From the NCBI GenBank assembly GCA_046758845.1, contig JBHIBA010000234.1, positions 1-7,410 on the forward strand: 7,410 nt of DNA. Direction: 5' to 3'. How positions within the stretch are numbered: the first letter of the stretch is position 1; each line of letters begins with the position of its first letter. Origin of the DNA: JBHIBA01 sp046758845 (GTDB lineage Bacteria > UBA8248 > JACPRG01 > G963555815). A program made the translations under genes and the position numbers. The notes beneath the pieces were generated by a model that worked only from the letters and a program-made list of their open reading frames with translations, had not been told where the DNA came from and ran no database searches. Below are positions 1 to 6,067 of this stretch, one piece after another.

Positions 1-22
1 AGCGAACCGCCGGAGGTCCCCG

Positions 23-55
23 TTGACACGTCGCGCTTTCAGAGATGACATGTCA
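23..55 (+). promoter_or_regulatory. Candidate promoter with paired TGACAyGTC operator-like boxes
   Basis: A perfect -35 hexamer TTGACA lies at 23-28. Seventeen bases later is a weak -10 (TGACAT, 46-51; three of six consensus bases). The -10 is embedded in the perfect 10-bp palindrome TGACATGTCA (46-55). A near copy, TGACACGTCG (24-33, eight of ten bases identical), overlaps the -35, so the two boxes are 22 bp apart, about two helical turns on the same face. This layout would suit a repressor dimer pair covering a promoter for the downstream beta-propeller gene, leaving a 5' leader of about 130 bases. The -10 is poor, so the promoter call is uncertain. The repeat itself is seen directly. Confidence 0.35.
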
Positions 56-187
56 GCTATTAAGCGCTCCTGTTAGTGACTCCGGGGCAGATGGCTTTTT
101 CAGTGGAAATTCTAGGTTCCGGGTTCAGGGATGATCTTGCAGAGTCAGACGCAGGAATTCGGGCATCCATCCCCCTGGAGAATCTCT

Positions 188-1207
188 ATGGCGAAGTTAT
201 GCAAGGCATTCGCTCTGCTCGCCCTTTTTTTCCCGATCTCCAGCTCCTGGGGATTCGAACTCTTTGTGACCCACAATGGCTCCGACACGGTCGGCGTCAT
301 TGACGGGGTCTCAGATGAGCTTGTGGCTGAGATCAGGGTGGGAAAGGGTCCCTCCGGGGTCGTCGTGTCTGACGATGGCGAGAGAGTCGACGTAGCCTTC
401 TCGGCTGGGGTCGCCGTCATCGATCCGAAGACTCGGTCTGTTCTGAGAACCCTTCCCCTCGACCCCGCCCGGACAGGTCACGAATCGACGACAGATCTGG
501 CCCTGACGCCAGGGGGAAAGCGTCTCTTTGTGGGCCTTCGTTTTTCCGGCGGCCCGGATGCCGTCGCCGTCCTGGATGCCGACCGGGGAGGACCCCCGAG
601 GCTCATTCGGGTGGGAGAGTTTCCATTTAGCCTTTCCTTGAGCCCGGATAGAACTCAGATTTTTGTGGTAGACCACGATTCCTATCAGATCTCGGTCATT
701 GACGCGAAGAAGGCCCGGCTCTCCAGGACCATCTCCCTCCAACCCCATTCGGGCCAAGGGGTCTTCGAGAAACCCCACTATCTCGCAGCCTCACCCTCGG
801 GACGCTACCTGTACCTCCCCTTCCAGGGAGAGCGGATGATCCGCGTGGACATAAAGGAGGACCGGGTCCAGGTCTTTCCCATGAATATTCGGACCCATCA
901 GCACGGGATTGCTATCAGCCGCGATGGCGCCCGCCTTTATGTGGTCAACAGCCATCTCAACCGTCGAGAGAAGAGTAGCCTCTCGGTTCTCTCGACTTCC
1001 AATCTGGCAGAGCTTTCGCGGATCCCCACCGGCGACGTCCACGAGCAGGTGGCCCTCTCCCCCGGCGAGGATAAGGCCTACCTGACGGGCGGGTTCTTCA
1101 CGGGCTGGCACAACCACGTGACGGTGGTGGACCTCCGCAAGAACCGGGTCCTGAAGCGAATCAGCGTCGGGCCCCGGCCCCTTGCGATTGTTGTTCTGGA
1201 TCGTTGA
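188..1207 (+). CDS. Exported YVTN/YncE-family beta-propeller protein
   Basis: The product is 339 residues, typical for single-domain YVTN beta-propellers. The ATG at 188 is chosen over the in-frame ATG at 131 for two reasons: it has GGAG seven bases upstream, and it places a signal peptide at the N-terminus. That signal peptide is a basic MAKLCK start, a hydrophobic core to about residue 17, and an SSSWG cleavage region near residue 22. The mature part is a chain of repeated blades. Each has a strand of the type LFVTHNGSDTVGVID or RLYVVNS, an SPDG/SPSG/SPGE-like turn, and a VIDxKxxxVxRTIxL-like strand, ending in RISVGPRPLAIVV. No haem-binding CxxCH or catalytic motif is visible. The family is periplasmic or extracellular and usually acts as a binding or scaffold protein; some members accompany quinoprotein dehydrogenases or metal-stress systems, but nothing here indicates a substrate. 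The gene stands alone and converges on the GntR gene. Confidence 0.88.
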   Translation: MAKLCKAFALLALFFPISSSWGFELFVTHNGSDTVGVIDGVSDELVAEIRVGKGPSGVVVSDDGERVDVAFSAGVAVIDPKTRSVLRTLPLDPARTGHESTTDLALTPGGKRLFVGLRFSGGPDAVAVLDADRGGPPRLIRVGEFPFSLSLSPDRTQIFVVDHDSYQISVIDAKKARLSRTISLQPHSGQGVFEKPHYLAASPSGRYLYLPFQGERMIRVDIKEDRVQVFPMNIRTHQHGIAISRDGARLYVVNSHLNRREKSSLSVLSTSNLAELSRIPTGDVHEQVALSPGEDKAYLTGGFFTGWHNHVTVVDLRKNRVLKRISVGPRPLAIVVLDR

Positions 1208-1227
1208 GCCTTCCGAGCAATACGAGT

Positions 1228-1250
1228 CGGGTCATTCAGAACCCGGTTTT
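1228..1250 (+). terminator. Candidate intrinsic terminator of the beta-propeller gene
   Basis: Twenty bases after the stop codon is a 5-bp inverted repeat, CGGGT (1228-1232) and ACCCG (1241-1245). It has an 8-base loop and is followed directly by GTTTT. The stem is short and the T run is only four bases, so termination would be modest. A second overlapping pairing (CCCGG 1242-1246 with CCGGG 1252-1256) competes with it. Confidence 0.35.
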
Positions 1251-1400
1251 GCCGGGGGGTTGGAACCGCAGCGTATCGCTATGCGAGCGTGAGGGACGCG
1301 GGACGCGTCAATCATGATAGGCATCGCGTCCGGAGCGGTCAGGACCGGCGCTTGAGTCTCGCCGGCAACGTCAGCGGCGCGCGAAACGTACGGGCCTCCG

Positions 1401-1425
1401 AAAATCCCCGCTCGCGGGGGGGGCG
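1401..1425 (-). terminator. Intrinsic terminator of the GntR regulator gene
   Basis: Read on the minus strand, seven bases after the regulator's TAA, the sequence forms a GC-only hairpin. CCCCGC and GCGGGG (plus-strand 1406-1411 and 1414-1419) pair as at least five stable base pairs with a CGAG loop. ATTTT follows at once (plus-strand 1401-1405). Position, stem strength and the T run together fit rho-independent termination of the leftward transcript. Confidence 0.6.
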
Positions 1426-2112
1426 TTACGCGGTTGCTGCGCCGGCGGCTTCGATCCTTTCCAGGACAATCTGAGCCGCCCTTCCGACGTGCTGGGACAT
1501 GAGTTGGCAAGCCGAATCAGCGTCCCGGTTCCTGATGGCCTTCGCGATTTCGAGGTGCTCATTGATGACATTTCTCAGGTCCTGCCGGGTGCGCTCGATT
1601 GACAGGATGTTGCAAAGGCGGAGTTGGGACTCCAGAGTGGACCACATCCGAGAAAGCCGCTTGTGCCGGGCGAGTTCGATAAGCTGGCCGTGAAACTCCA
1701 TGTTCAGGCCCACCAGCTGACCGATCTGTTTCTGTGGGTGAGCCGCCAGAGATCGTTTCGTATCATCTTCCAGCGACTTGATTTCCTCATCGGTGGCCAG
1801 CTCCGCGCCACGCCGGATGGCCAGCGCCTCCAATGCCTCGCGCAGGGTGTAGATCTCCTCTACGTCGGCCGCTGTAGGCTTGACCACAAAGGTTCCCCGG
1901 TGAACGTTGATGACAACCAGGCCCTCGGCGGCCAGAAGGCGAAGGGCTTCTCGGATGGGACCCCGGCTGACGCCCAACTGCTCGGCCAGCTCGGTTTCCA
2001 CCAATCGGTTGCCTAGTTTCAACTCGCCGTTGAAGATTGCCGAGCGGATGGCGCTCATCACGTTTTCGAAAAGGAGTCCTTTTCGCAGAGGTTGCAAACT
2101 GGAAATGGCCAT
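1426..2112 (-). CDS. GntR-family transcriptional regulator, FadR/FCD subfamily
   Basis: The product is 228 residues, the normal FadR-subfamily size. Residues about 12-78 form the winged helix-turn-helix, with the hallmark stretch ETELAEQLGVSRGPIREALR (39-58) followed by LLAAEGLV and the wing HRGTFVVKP (71-79). Residues about 85-220 are the all-helical FCD effector domain. Its usual metal/ligand-site positions are visible as N137-x3-H141, H186 (NEHLEIA) and H208 (SQHVGRA). The first position is normally Asp, so the Asn is a mild deviation. The start is supported by AAGGA eight bases upstream (plus-strand 2121-2125). These regulators bind DNA as dimers and release it, or change their grip, on binding a carboxylate-type metabolite. 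A matching operator core lies in the upstream region at 2252-2264, which suggests local regulation. The effector cannot be deduced, because the regulated gene appears truncated. Confidence 0.93.
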   Translation of the reverse strand: MAISSLQPLRKGLLFENVMSAIRSAIFNGELKLGNRLVETELAEQLGVSRGPIREALRLLAAEGLVVINVHRGTFVVKPTAADVEEIYTLREALEALAIRRGAELATDEEIKSLEDDTKRSLAAHPQKQIGQLVGLNMEFHGQLIELARHKRLSRMWSTLESQLRLCNILSIERTRQDLRNVINEHLEIAKAIRNRDADSACQLMSQHVGRAAQIVLERIEAAGAATA

Positions 2113-2176
2113 AGGACGAGTCCTTCTTCAAGGGGGAAACACCTGCATCCTTTTAGGTGACAGCAGAATATTCCCA

Positions 2177-2205
2177 ATCTTACAACATTCATTGTCGCCA
2201 AGCAA
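2177..2205 (-). promoter_or_regulatory. Candidate promoter of the GntR gene with an internal inverted repeat
   Basis: On the minus strand, TTGCTT (plus-strand 2200-2205) and TAAGAT (2177-2182) are separated by exactly 17 bases. They match three and four consensus bases respectively. The spacer contains ACAA-N6-TTGT (2182-2195), a short inverted repeat placed where a bound dimer would block polymerase, which could mean autoregulation. The leader would be about 60 bases. The surrounding 2113-2264 stretch is clearly AT-richer than the neighbouring genes, as expected for a control region, but the hexamers are weak. Confidence 0.3.
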
Positions 2206-2251
2206 ACAGCTGTACTGGTTCAAGACATATGAGACACAGGGGCCATGATTT

Positions 2252-2264
2252 TTGGTTTCACCAA
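2252..2264. promoter_or_regulatory. FCD-type GntR operator core (TTGGT-N3-ACCAA)
   Basis: TTGGT-TTC-ACCAA is a perfect inverted repeat with 5-bp arms and a 3-base centre. It matches the known operator shape of FadR-subfamily regulators such as PdhR and LldR (TGGT-N3-ACCA core). It lies 140 bases upstream of the divergent GntR-FCD gene, the natural candidate to bind it. It ends at the very base before recognisable permease coding begins, so it must once have controlled something to its right, or sits at a rearrangement border. The match is seen directly; the binding partner is inferred. Confidence 0.55.
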
Positions 2265-2600
2265 GACCTTGCCCGGGTCATGGGCGCGAACGAGATGCAA
2301 CCCCTGTGGAAAGTTACGCTGCCGGCCGCCATGCCGTGGATTCTCACGGGGCTCAAGATCGGCGTGCCCTTCGCCATCATCGGGGCCGTCCTCGGCGAGT
2401 TTATGGCAGCGAGCAGCGGGCTCGGCTTCATGATTCAGCACGCGAGCAACTTGTTTAACATCGCGGGCTCCTTCGCGGGCCTTGTCCTGCTCATGTTCCT
2501 CGTCCTTCTGGCCAATGCTGCCGTGAACCGCCTCGGGCGCTACCTCCTCCGCTGGCGGCCAAAGCAGGAAAGCGCCGACGCCGAGACGATGGAGGTCTAG
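2265..2600 (+). pseudogene. 5'-truncated ABC transporter permease (SsuC/TauC/ThiX-like), C-terminal half
   Basis: From 2265 the reading frame carries about 111 residues of an inner-membrane permease of the sulfonate/taurine/thiamine-precursor type. It has the cytoplasmic EAA-loop segment (DLARVMGANEMQPLWKVTLP then AAMPWILTGLKIG), a membrane segment with GAVLGEFMAASSGLG, a second hydrophobic span (AGLVLLMFLVLLANAAV), and the RLGRYLLRW end before TAG at 2598. Whole members are about 250-280 residues, so the first half and its membrane spans are absent. The frame stays open upstream to an ATG at 2157 (another lies at 2229), but those 36 residues show no permease character and overlap the regulator's control region, including the operator. 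Later in-frame starts such as ATG 2280 lack a convincing ribosome site. No ATPase or substrate-binding gene is adjacent. A non-functional remnant is most likely; an assembly junction is the alternative. Confidence 0.8.
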
Positions 2601-2655
2601 TAGGCCGCGCCTTTGGACGATGTGGTAGAGGCCGCGTCCCGTAAGACGTTTCCCC

Positions 2656-2679
2656 CTTCGCCGGCCCTAGCGAAGTTTA
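2656..2679 (+). terminator. Weak hairpin downstream of the permease remnant
   Basis: CTTCGC (2656-2661) and GCGAAG (2670-2675) form a 6-bp stem with an 8-base loop, followed by TTTA. It sits about 55 bases after the permease stop, in the 150-base gap between the two converging genes. It could be the old terminator of the transporter operon, but the T run is short. Nothing else is recognisable in this gap beyond a direct repeat of AGGCCGCG (2602-2609 and 2629-2636). Confidence 0.3.
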
Positions 2680-2753
2680 CGAAGAGCGGCCCCGGTTCCA
2701 TTCTGCGGACGGGAAGCCAATCCCTCGGGCGATCTTCGTTTCAGGGGGAAGCG

Positions 2754-3632
2754 TCAGTCTGATTTTCTCGGTGCGGCGTTTTCCCAATCCAGGATGACGG
2801 ATTCCGCGGCAAAGGCCGGCCCTTCCATGCACACCAGCCCGTATCGGAAGTCGCCCTTGCGCGTGAGGAGGGGGGCCGCGCAGCCGACGCAGATGCCCGT
2901 TCCGCAGGCCATCCGGTATTCCAAGAAGATGTAACCCCGGGCGCCGCCCTGCGCCGTCACCTTCTGCACCAGCCGTCCCATGCGCCTTGACCCGCAGGTG
3001 AAGAGGACGCCGAGCCGATTCGCCCGCATCCAGGAATCCACGACCTCCGCCGGTTTTCCAGCCGAGTCCCCCGCCTCGTCGGACGCCGTTTCGACCTCAG
3101 CGCCGAGGCCTCGAAGCTCCCCCACGCCCAAGAGGAGTCTTTCCTCCCGGGCGGAGACCAGGCCGTAGCAGGACAGGCCGATCTCCGCGCAGCTTTGGGC
3201 GATGCGGACCATCGGGGTGACGCCCGCCCCCCGGGCGATGAAGCCGACGCCCGGGGCGCATTTTGAGAGATCCAAAAGACACCCGCTGGGGCCCACCACG
3301 TCGATGGCGTCGCCCGGCCTCAACCGGGAGAGCGTCTCTGTTCCCTCCCCCTTGACCTTGATCAGGATCTCGAACGCCCCCCGGTCCGGATGGGTCCGGA
3401 AAACGTCAAAGGGGCGGCCCAGGAGAAGGCCGTCCCAGCTCTTCGGCCGGACCATGACGAACTGGCCCGGCCCCGCATGCTGGGCCGCGTGCGGGGCCTC
3501 GATTTCCAGCATCCAGTACGCCTCGACGACGTGATCGCAGCGGACGACCCGTCCCGTCTCCGCCCGCCACCGGGCTTCGCGCGGCAGGTCCAAGGGGGAG
3601 ATGGAGATGGATTGGTTTGAATCTCCGAGCAT
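2754..3632 (-). CDS. PyrK-like FAD/[2Fe-2S] electron-transfer oxidoreductase
   Basis: The product is 292 residues, slightly longer than typical PyrK (about 250-280). It has an N-terminal ferredoxin-reductase-type barrel with GPGQFVMVRP (about 54-63) and the FAD-contacting GRPFDVF (about 72-78). A nucleotide-binding domain with GAGVTPM (about 135-141) follows. The C-terminal iron-sulfur site has Cys243, 248, 251 and 268 in the order C-x4-C-x2-C-x16-C, ending VCMEGPAF like PyrK's VCKDGPVF. Such proteins pass electrons between NAD(P)H and a partner through FAD and a [2Fe-2S] cluster; PyrK pairs with dihydroorotate dehydrogenase PyrD. No pyrD or other pyrimidine gene is in view, so the partner is unknown; a role with another oxidoreductase, as in the related NfnA/SudB and hydrogenase diaphorase subunits, is equally possible. 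ATG 3632 is preferred because GGAG lies seven bases upstream (plus-strand 3640-3643). In-frame ATGs at 3677 and 3719 lack such a site. Confidence 0.85.
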   Translation of the reverse strand: MLGDSNQSISISPLDLPREARWRAETGRVVRCDHVVEAYWMLEIEAPHAAQHAGPGQFVMVRPKSWDGLLLGRPFDVFRTHPDRGAFEILIKVKGEGTETLSRLRPGDAIDVVGPSGCLLDLSKCAPGVGFIARGAGVTPMVRIAQSCAEIGLSCYGLVSAREERLLLGVGELRGLGAEVETASDEAGDSAGKPAEVVDSWMRANRLGVLFTCGSRRMGRLVQKVTAQGGARGYIFLEYRMACGTGICVGCAAPLLTRKGDFRYGLVCMEGPAFAAESVILDWENAAPRKSD

Positions 3633-3707
3633 GCGCGATCTCCGCGTCACGGGGGAAGGCGTGCGAATGTCTTGCATCGGGCCCGCCGCATCTCTGGCCG
3701 CATTCAG

Positions 3708-3742
3708 CGCGGGACGCAAGAAGGGCGTCCGCGACGTTTTTT
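3708..3742 (+). terminator. Bulged GC hairpin followed by T6 (possible plus-strand terminator)
   Basis: CGC-G-GGACG (3708-3716) pairs with CGTCC-GCG (3726-3733), giving eight base pairs with one bulged G and a 9-base loop. After AC G comes a run of six T (3737-3742). As plus-strand RNA this has the form of an intrinsic terminator, yet no plus-strand gene ends nearby; it could stop antisense transcription entering from the left. The same T run is the A run of the minus-strand -10 element. On that strand the hairpin would instead form at the very start of the oxidoreductase mRNA. Confidence 0.4.
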
Positions 3743-3766
3743 AGTCTCTTTGCGATTTCCCGTCAA
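3738..3766 (-). promoter_or_regulatory. Sigma70-like promoter of the PyrK-like gene
   Basis: On the minus strand, TTGACG (plus-strand 3761-3766; five of six -35 bases) is followed after exactly 17 bases by TAAAAA (3738-3743; four of six -10 bases). Transcription would begin near 3731, about 100 bases before the chosen ATG at 3632. It would open directly into the GC hairpin at 3708-3733, which could act as a stabilising 5' structure. This is the best-matched promoter in the window. It supports the gene being transcribed on its own, and makes the far-upstream start at 3719 less likely. Confidence 0.55.
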
Positions 3767-4039
3767 GGAGAGTTGCCCGGTCCCTGGGCGGACTCGGCCG
3801 GGAACGAGTTTGATCGTACGGCCGATGTTCCGGCGCCGGTCCTCCCCAGGGATGGCCGGGTCCATCTCCCGCTTCCCCCCGTGCAAGAATTCGGCAAATC
3901 CGAGGTCTATACAGGTGTCTTTATGGAGGAGGGCGGCTATATCCAGCCCCAGGGCGCCGGTTGCGCCGATTAAGAAACGAGGGAAATGACGACCGCGAAG
4001 GTCCGTTAGAGCGTGCGGATAGTCTGTATCGGATCGCCA

Positions 4040-4120
4040 CCTGTCACGACAGGGGTGCAATTACCCCTTATGAAGCGGGGGGCGAAGCTGCATAAGGCCG
4101 AGTTCGAGCCAGCCATAAGG
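4040..4120 (+). repeat. Iterated inverted and direct repeats in the kinase leader
   Basis: Three kinds of symmetry are packed before the kinase. CCTGTC-AC-GACAGG (4040-4053) is a 14-base near-palindrome. AGGGGT-GCAATT-ACCCCT (4051-4068) overlaps its right end. The heptamer CATAAGG then occurs at 4091-4097 and 4114-4120, and its reverse complement CCTTATG at 4066-4072. The inverted copy could pair with either direct copy, and also overlaps the arm of the second hairpin, so mutually exclusive RNA folds are possible. Alternatively the boxes are operator sites. The last CATAAGG lies just upstream of the ribosome site (GAGG about 4123-4126). Confidence 0.5.
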
Positions 4121-4132
4121 TAGAGGTGACTC

Positions 4133-6067
4133 ATGCGTATCGAAGGCCCGTCGGTAGGAGATGGCGGAGAAGACAGGGCGCAGACTGAGGGGGAGCCCGG
4201 AACTCGATTTTCCATTTTATCGACGCTTCGCGCCCGGTTGCTGTTTCTGGCCGCCCTGGCCCTGTGTCCCGTGATTGCGCTGTTCCTCATAACCGCGCGC
4301 GAGCAACGCCTGCAGGCCATCGCGGACGTAGAATCCGACGCCCTGTGGGTGGCCCGCTTGATTACCAGCGAACGGGCGCGACTGATCCAGGAGATCTGGG
4401 AGACTCGCAGCTTCTTGGCGGAGCTGGCGAGTCATTCCTCAGTGAGAGAAGGGGATTTCGCGAAATGCCGCATGGCGTTCTCTCAACGACTCAAGGAATC
4501 TTCACCCTATCTCAACCTGGGCGTCATCCGGCCCAACGGCCAGATCGCTTGCAGCGCCCTGCCTGTTGACGGCCCGGTCAACCTTGCGGATCGGGCCTAT
4601 TTCTGGCGCGCCCTGAAGTCCCGCGACTTCGCCGTGGGCGAATTCGAAATCGACCGCCTCACGACCAAGGCCTCGATCAGCTTCGGCTTCCCCATCCTCG
4701 ACGACGACGGGAGTGTACAGGGTGTGGTCTTTGCTTCGCTGGCGCTCCCCCAACTGAGCAAATTCGCGGGTGAAACGCCTTTGCCTAAGCAGTTCATCGT
4801 CACGCTCATGGATCAGAACGGCGCCATTTTGGCCCGCTCTCACGATCCCAAGAAGTGGGTCGGGCAACACCTCTCCGAAGACCGGCTCTTTCGGAAGATT
4901 CTGACGCAGGGACAAGGGGTGCAGGAGCATTGGGGAGAGGACGGCCTACCGTACCTCCTGGCCTTTACGACGCTACGCTTCCAGCCAGACGCCGGCGGCC
5001 TTTACCTAACGATTGCCATCCCGGAAAAAATCGCCTTTGGCCACGCCGAACAGACGCTGATGCGAAACATCTTCACCCTCTTCTCTGTCACCATCTTTGC
5101 CTTGCTGGCCGCGTGGTTCGCGGGAAAGCGCATCCTCCTGCAACCCATAAATGCCTTGGTCGGGGCGACCAAGCGGCTGGCCTCCGGCGACTTGGGTACA
5201 CGGACCGGGCTCCCTCACGGCCAGGGGGAGCTGGGCCAGTTGGCGCGTTCCTTTGACGAGATGGCAGAGAATCTGGAACGGCAAAAAGCCGAAGCCGAGA
5301 GGGCCAACAAAGAAATTCGGGAGACACAGGCCAAGCTCCTTCAGTCGGAGAAGCTGAGCTCTATCGGGACCCTCGTCGCGGGCGTGGCGCACGAAATCCT
5401 CAATCCCATGAACAATCTCTACATCAAGGTGCAGTTGATGCAGGAGGGAATCGGGACGGAAAACCCCGAAGAGCTGAAGGAGTCCTTCGGGTCGATGAGG
5501 ATGGAGATCGAGCGCGCCTCGCGAATCACCAAAAACCTCGTCGACTTCGCCCGCAAGCGCGAGCCCCAACTCAAGAGGGTGGACATTCGGGGAGTCCTGG
5601 ACCGGGTGGTGGGGCTGGTGGAATACCAGTACCGCGTGACGAACGTGCAGTTTGTCAAGGACTATTCCAAGGACCTGCCGCAATTAGAGGCCGACGAAGG
5701 CCAGCTCTCTCAGGTCTTCCTCAACCTGATGGGCAACGCCAAAGACGCCATGCCCGAGGGGGGCCAGGTCACGCTGCGCGCGCGGTCCTTTTTCCGGAAT
5801 GAGGACCCCTGGGTCCGGGTCGGCGTGGAGGATACGGGCAAGGGTATCCCGAGGGACATCGTGAAGCGGATCTTCGATCCCTTCTTTACGACGAAGCCCG
5901 AAGGAAAGGGGACGGGGCTGGGCCTGTCGGTCACCTACGGGATCGTCGAAAACCACGGCGGAAAGCTCGAGGTGGAGAGCGAAGAGGGAAAGGGAACGAC
6001 CTTCATGGTCGAGCTTCCGGCCACGATGGAGGTAGGCAACGGCGATGGCAAGAATCCTCATAGTTGA
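4133..6067 (+). CDS. Membrane sensor histidine kinase (dCache-HAMP-HisKA-HATPase)
   Basis: The product is 644 residues. A hydrophilic N-terminal tail of about 28 residues precedes transmembrane segment 1 (about 31-53). A roughly 250-residue periplasmic double-Cache sensor follows, with typical ADRAYFWRAL (152-161), VGEFEIDRLTTKASISFGFPI and DDDGSVQGVVFASL stretches. Next are transmembrane segment 2 (about 311-331), HAMP (about 332-384) and a short coiled coil. The H-box has phospho-acceptor His420 in AHEILNPMNN. The ATPase domain shows the N-box (Asn531/Asn535 in LNLMGNAKDAM), G1 (DTGKGIP, 567-573), F-box (FDPFFTTKP, 581-589) and G2 (GKGTGLGLS, 591-599). All catalytic motifs are intact, so it should autophosphorylate and pass phosphate to the adjacent receiver. 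dCache domains commonly sense small organic acids or amino acids; the ligand is not deducible. GAGG six bases before the ATG supports the start. Confidence 0.95.
   Translation: MRIEGPSVGDGGEDRAQTEGEPGTRFSILSTLRARLLFLAALALCPVIALFLITAREQRLQAIADVESDALWVARLITSERARLIQEIWETRSFLAELASHSSVREGDFAKCRMAFSQRLKESSPYLNLGVIRPNGQIACSALPVDGPVNLADRAYFWRALKSRDFAVGEFEIDRLTTKASISFGFPILDDDGSVQGVVFASLALPQLSKFAGETPLPKQFIVTLMDQNGAILARSHDPKKWVGQHLSEDRLFRKILTQGQGVQEHWGEDGLPYLLAFTTLRFQPDAGGLYLTIAIPEKIAFGHAEQTLMRNIFTLFSVTIFALLAAWFAGKRILLQPINALVGATKRLASGDLGTRTGLPHGQGELGQLARSFDEMAENLERQKAEAERANKEIRETQAKLLQSEKLSSIGTLVAGVAHEILNPMNNLYIKVQLMQEGIGTENPEELKESFGSMRMEIERASRITKNLVDFARKREPQLKRVDIRGVLDRVVGLVEYQYRVTNVQFVKDYSKDLPQLEADEGQLSQVFLNLMGNAKDAMPEGGQVTLRARSFFRNEDPWVRVGVEDTGKGIPRDIVKRIFDPFFTTKPEGKGTGLGLSVTYGIVENHGGKLEVESEEGKGTTFMVELPATMEVGNGDGKNPHS

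Larger units (their letters stand above)
3633..4132. other. 500-base non-coding divergent intergenic region
   Basis: This stretch separates the leftward PyrK-like gene from the rightward kinase operon. Its left part (3633-3766) is the oxidoreductase leader and promoter, with a hairpin. Its right part (4040-4132) is a repeat-rich leader before the kinase. In between, about 3767-4039, I see no gene. Open frames exist on both strands (plus 3617-3973, minus 4060-3704), but neither has a ribosome site or a protein family I recognise, and the minus one contains the oxidoreductase promoter. No convincing sigma70 or sigma54 promoter for the kinase was found. Confidence 0.6.

Noticed and set aside
131..187. 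N-terminal extension of the beta-propeller gene from the ATG at 131.
   Set aside because: It would add 19 hydrophilic residues in front of a clear signal peptide and lacks a ribosome site, whereas ATG 188 has GGAG at seven bases.
853..883. Perfect AAAGGAGG inside the beta-propeller gene, followed by an in-frame ATG.
   Set aside because: The distance to that ATG is about 20 bases, too long for initiation, and the sequence is explained by the codons of the propeller (I-K-E-D).
1208..1400. Possible small gene or repeat array between the two converging genes, including a GGGACGCG/GGACGCG tandem at 1293-1307.
   Set aside because: There are only two short copies, and no ribosome-site-led frame or further repeats. 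It appears to be ordinary intergenic DNA bounded by the two terminators.
3617..3973. Plus-strand 118-residue open frame opposite the one above.
   Set aside because: It overlaps the start of the PyrK-like gene antisense, has no ribosome site or recognisable domain, and is low-complexity in Pro, Arg and Ala, as expected of chance frames in GC-rich DNA.
3704..4060. Minus-strand 118-residue open frame with a stretch RFLIGATGALGLDIAALLHK that faintly resembles the N-terminus of UbiX-like flavoproteins.
   Set aside because: The similarity is confined to one short stretch, the rest matches nothing I know, there is no ribosome site, and the frame contains the promoter of the oxidoreductase gene. A protein search with that frame would settle it.
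4006..5683. Long antisense frames across the kinase gene.
   Set aside because: They are mirror frames of a strongly coding GC-rich gene whose own frame carries every kinase motif; none shows a family of its own.
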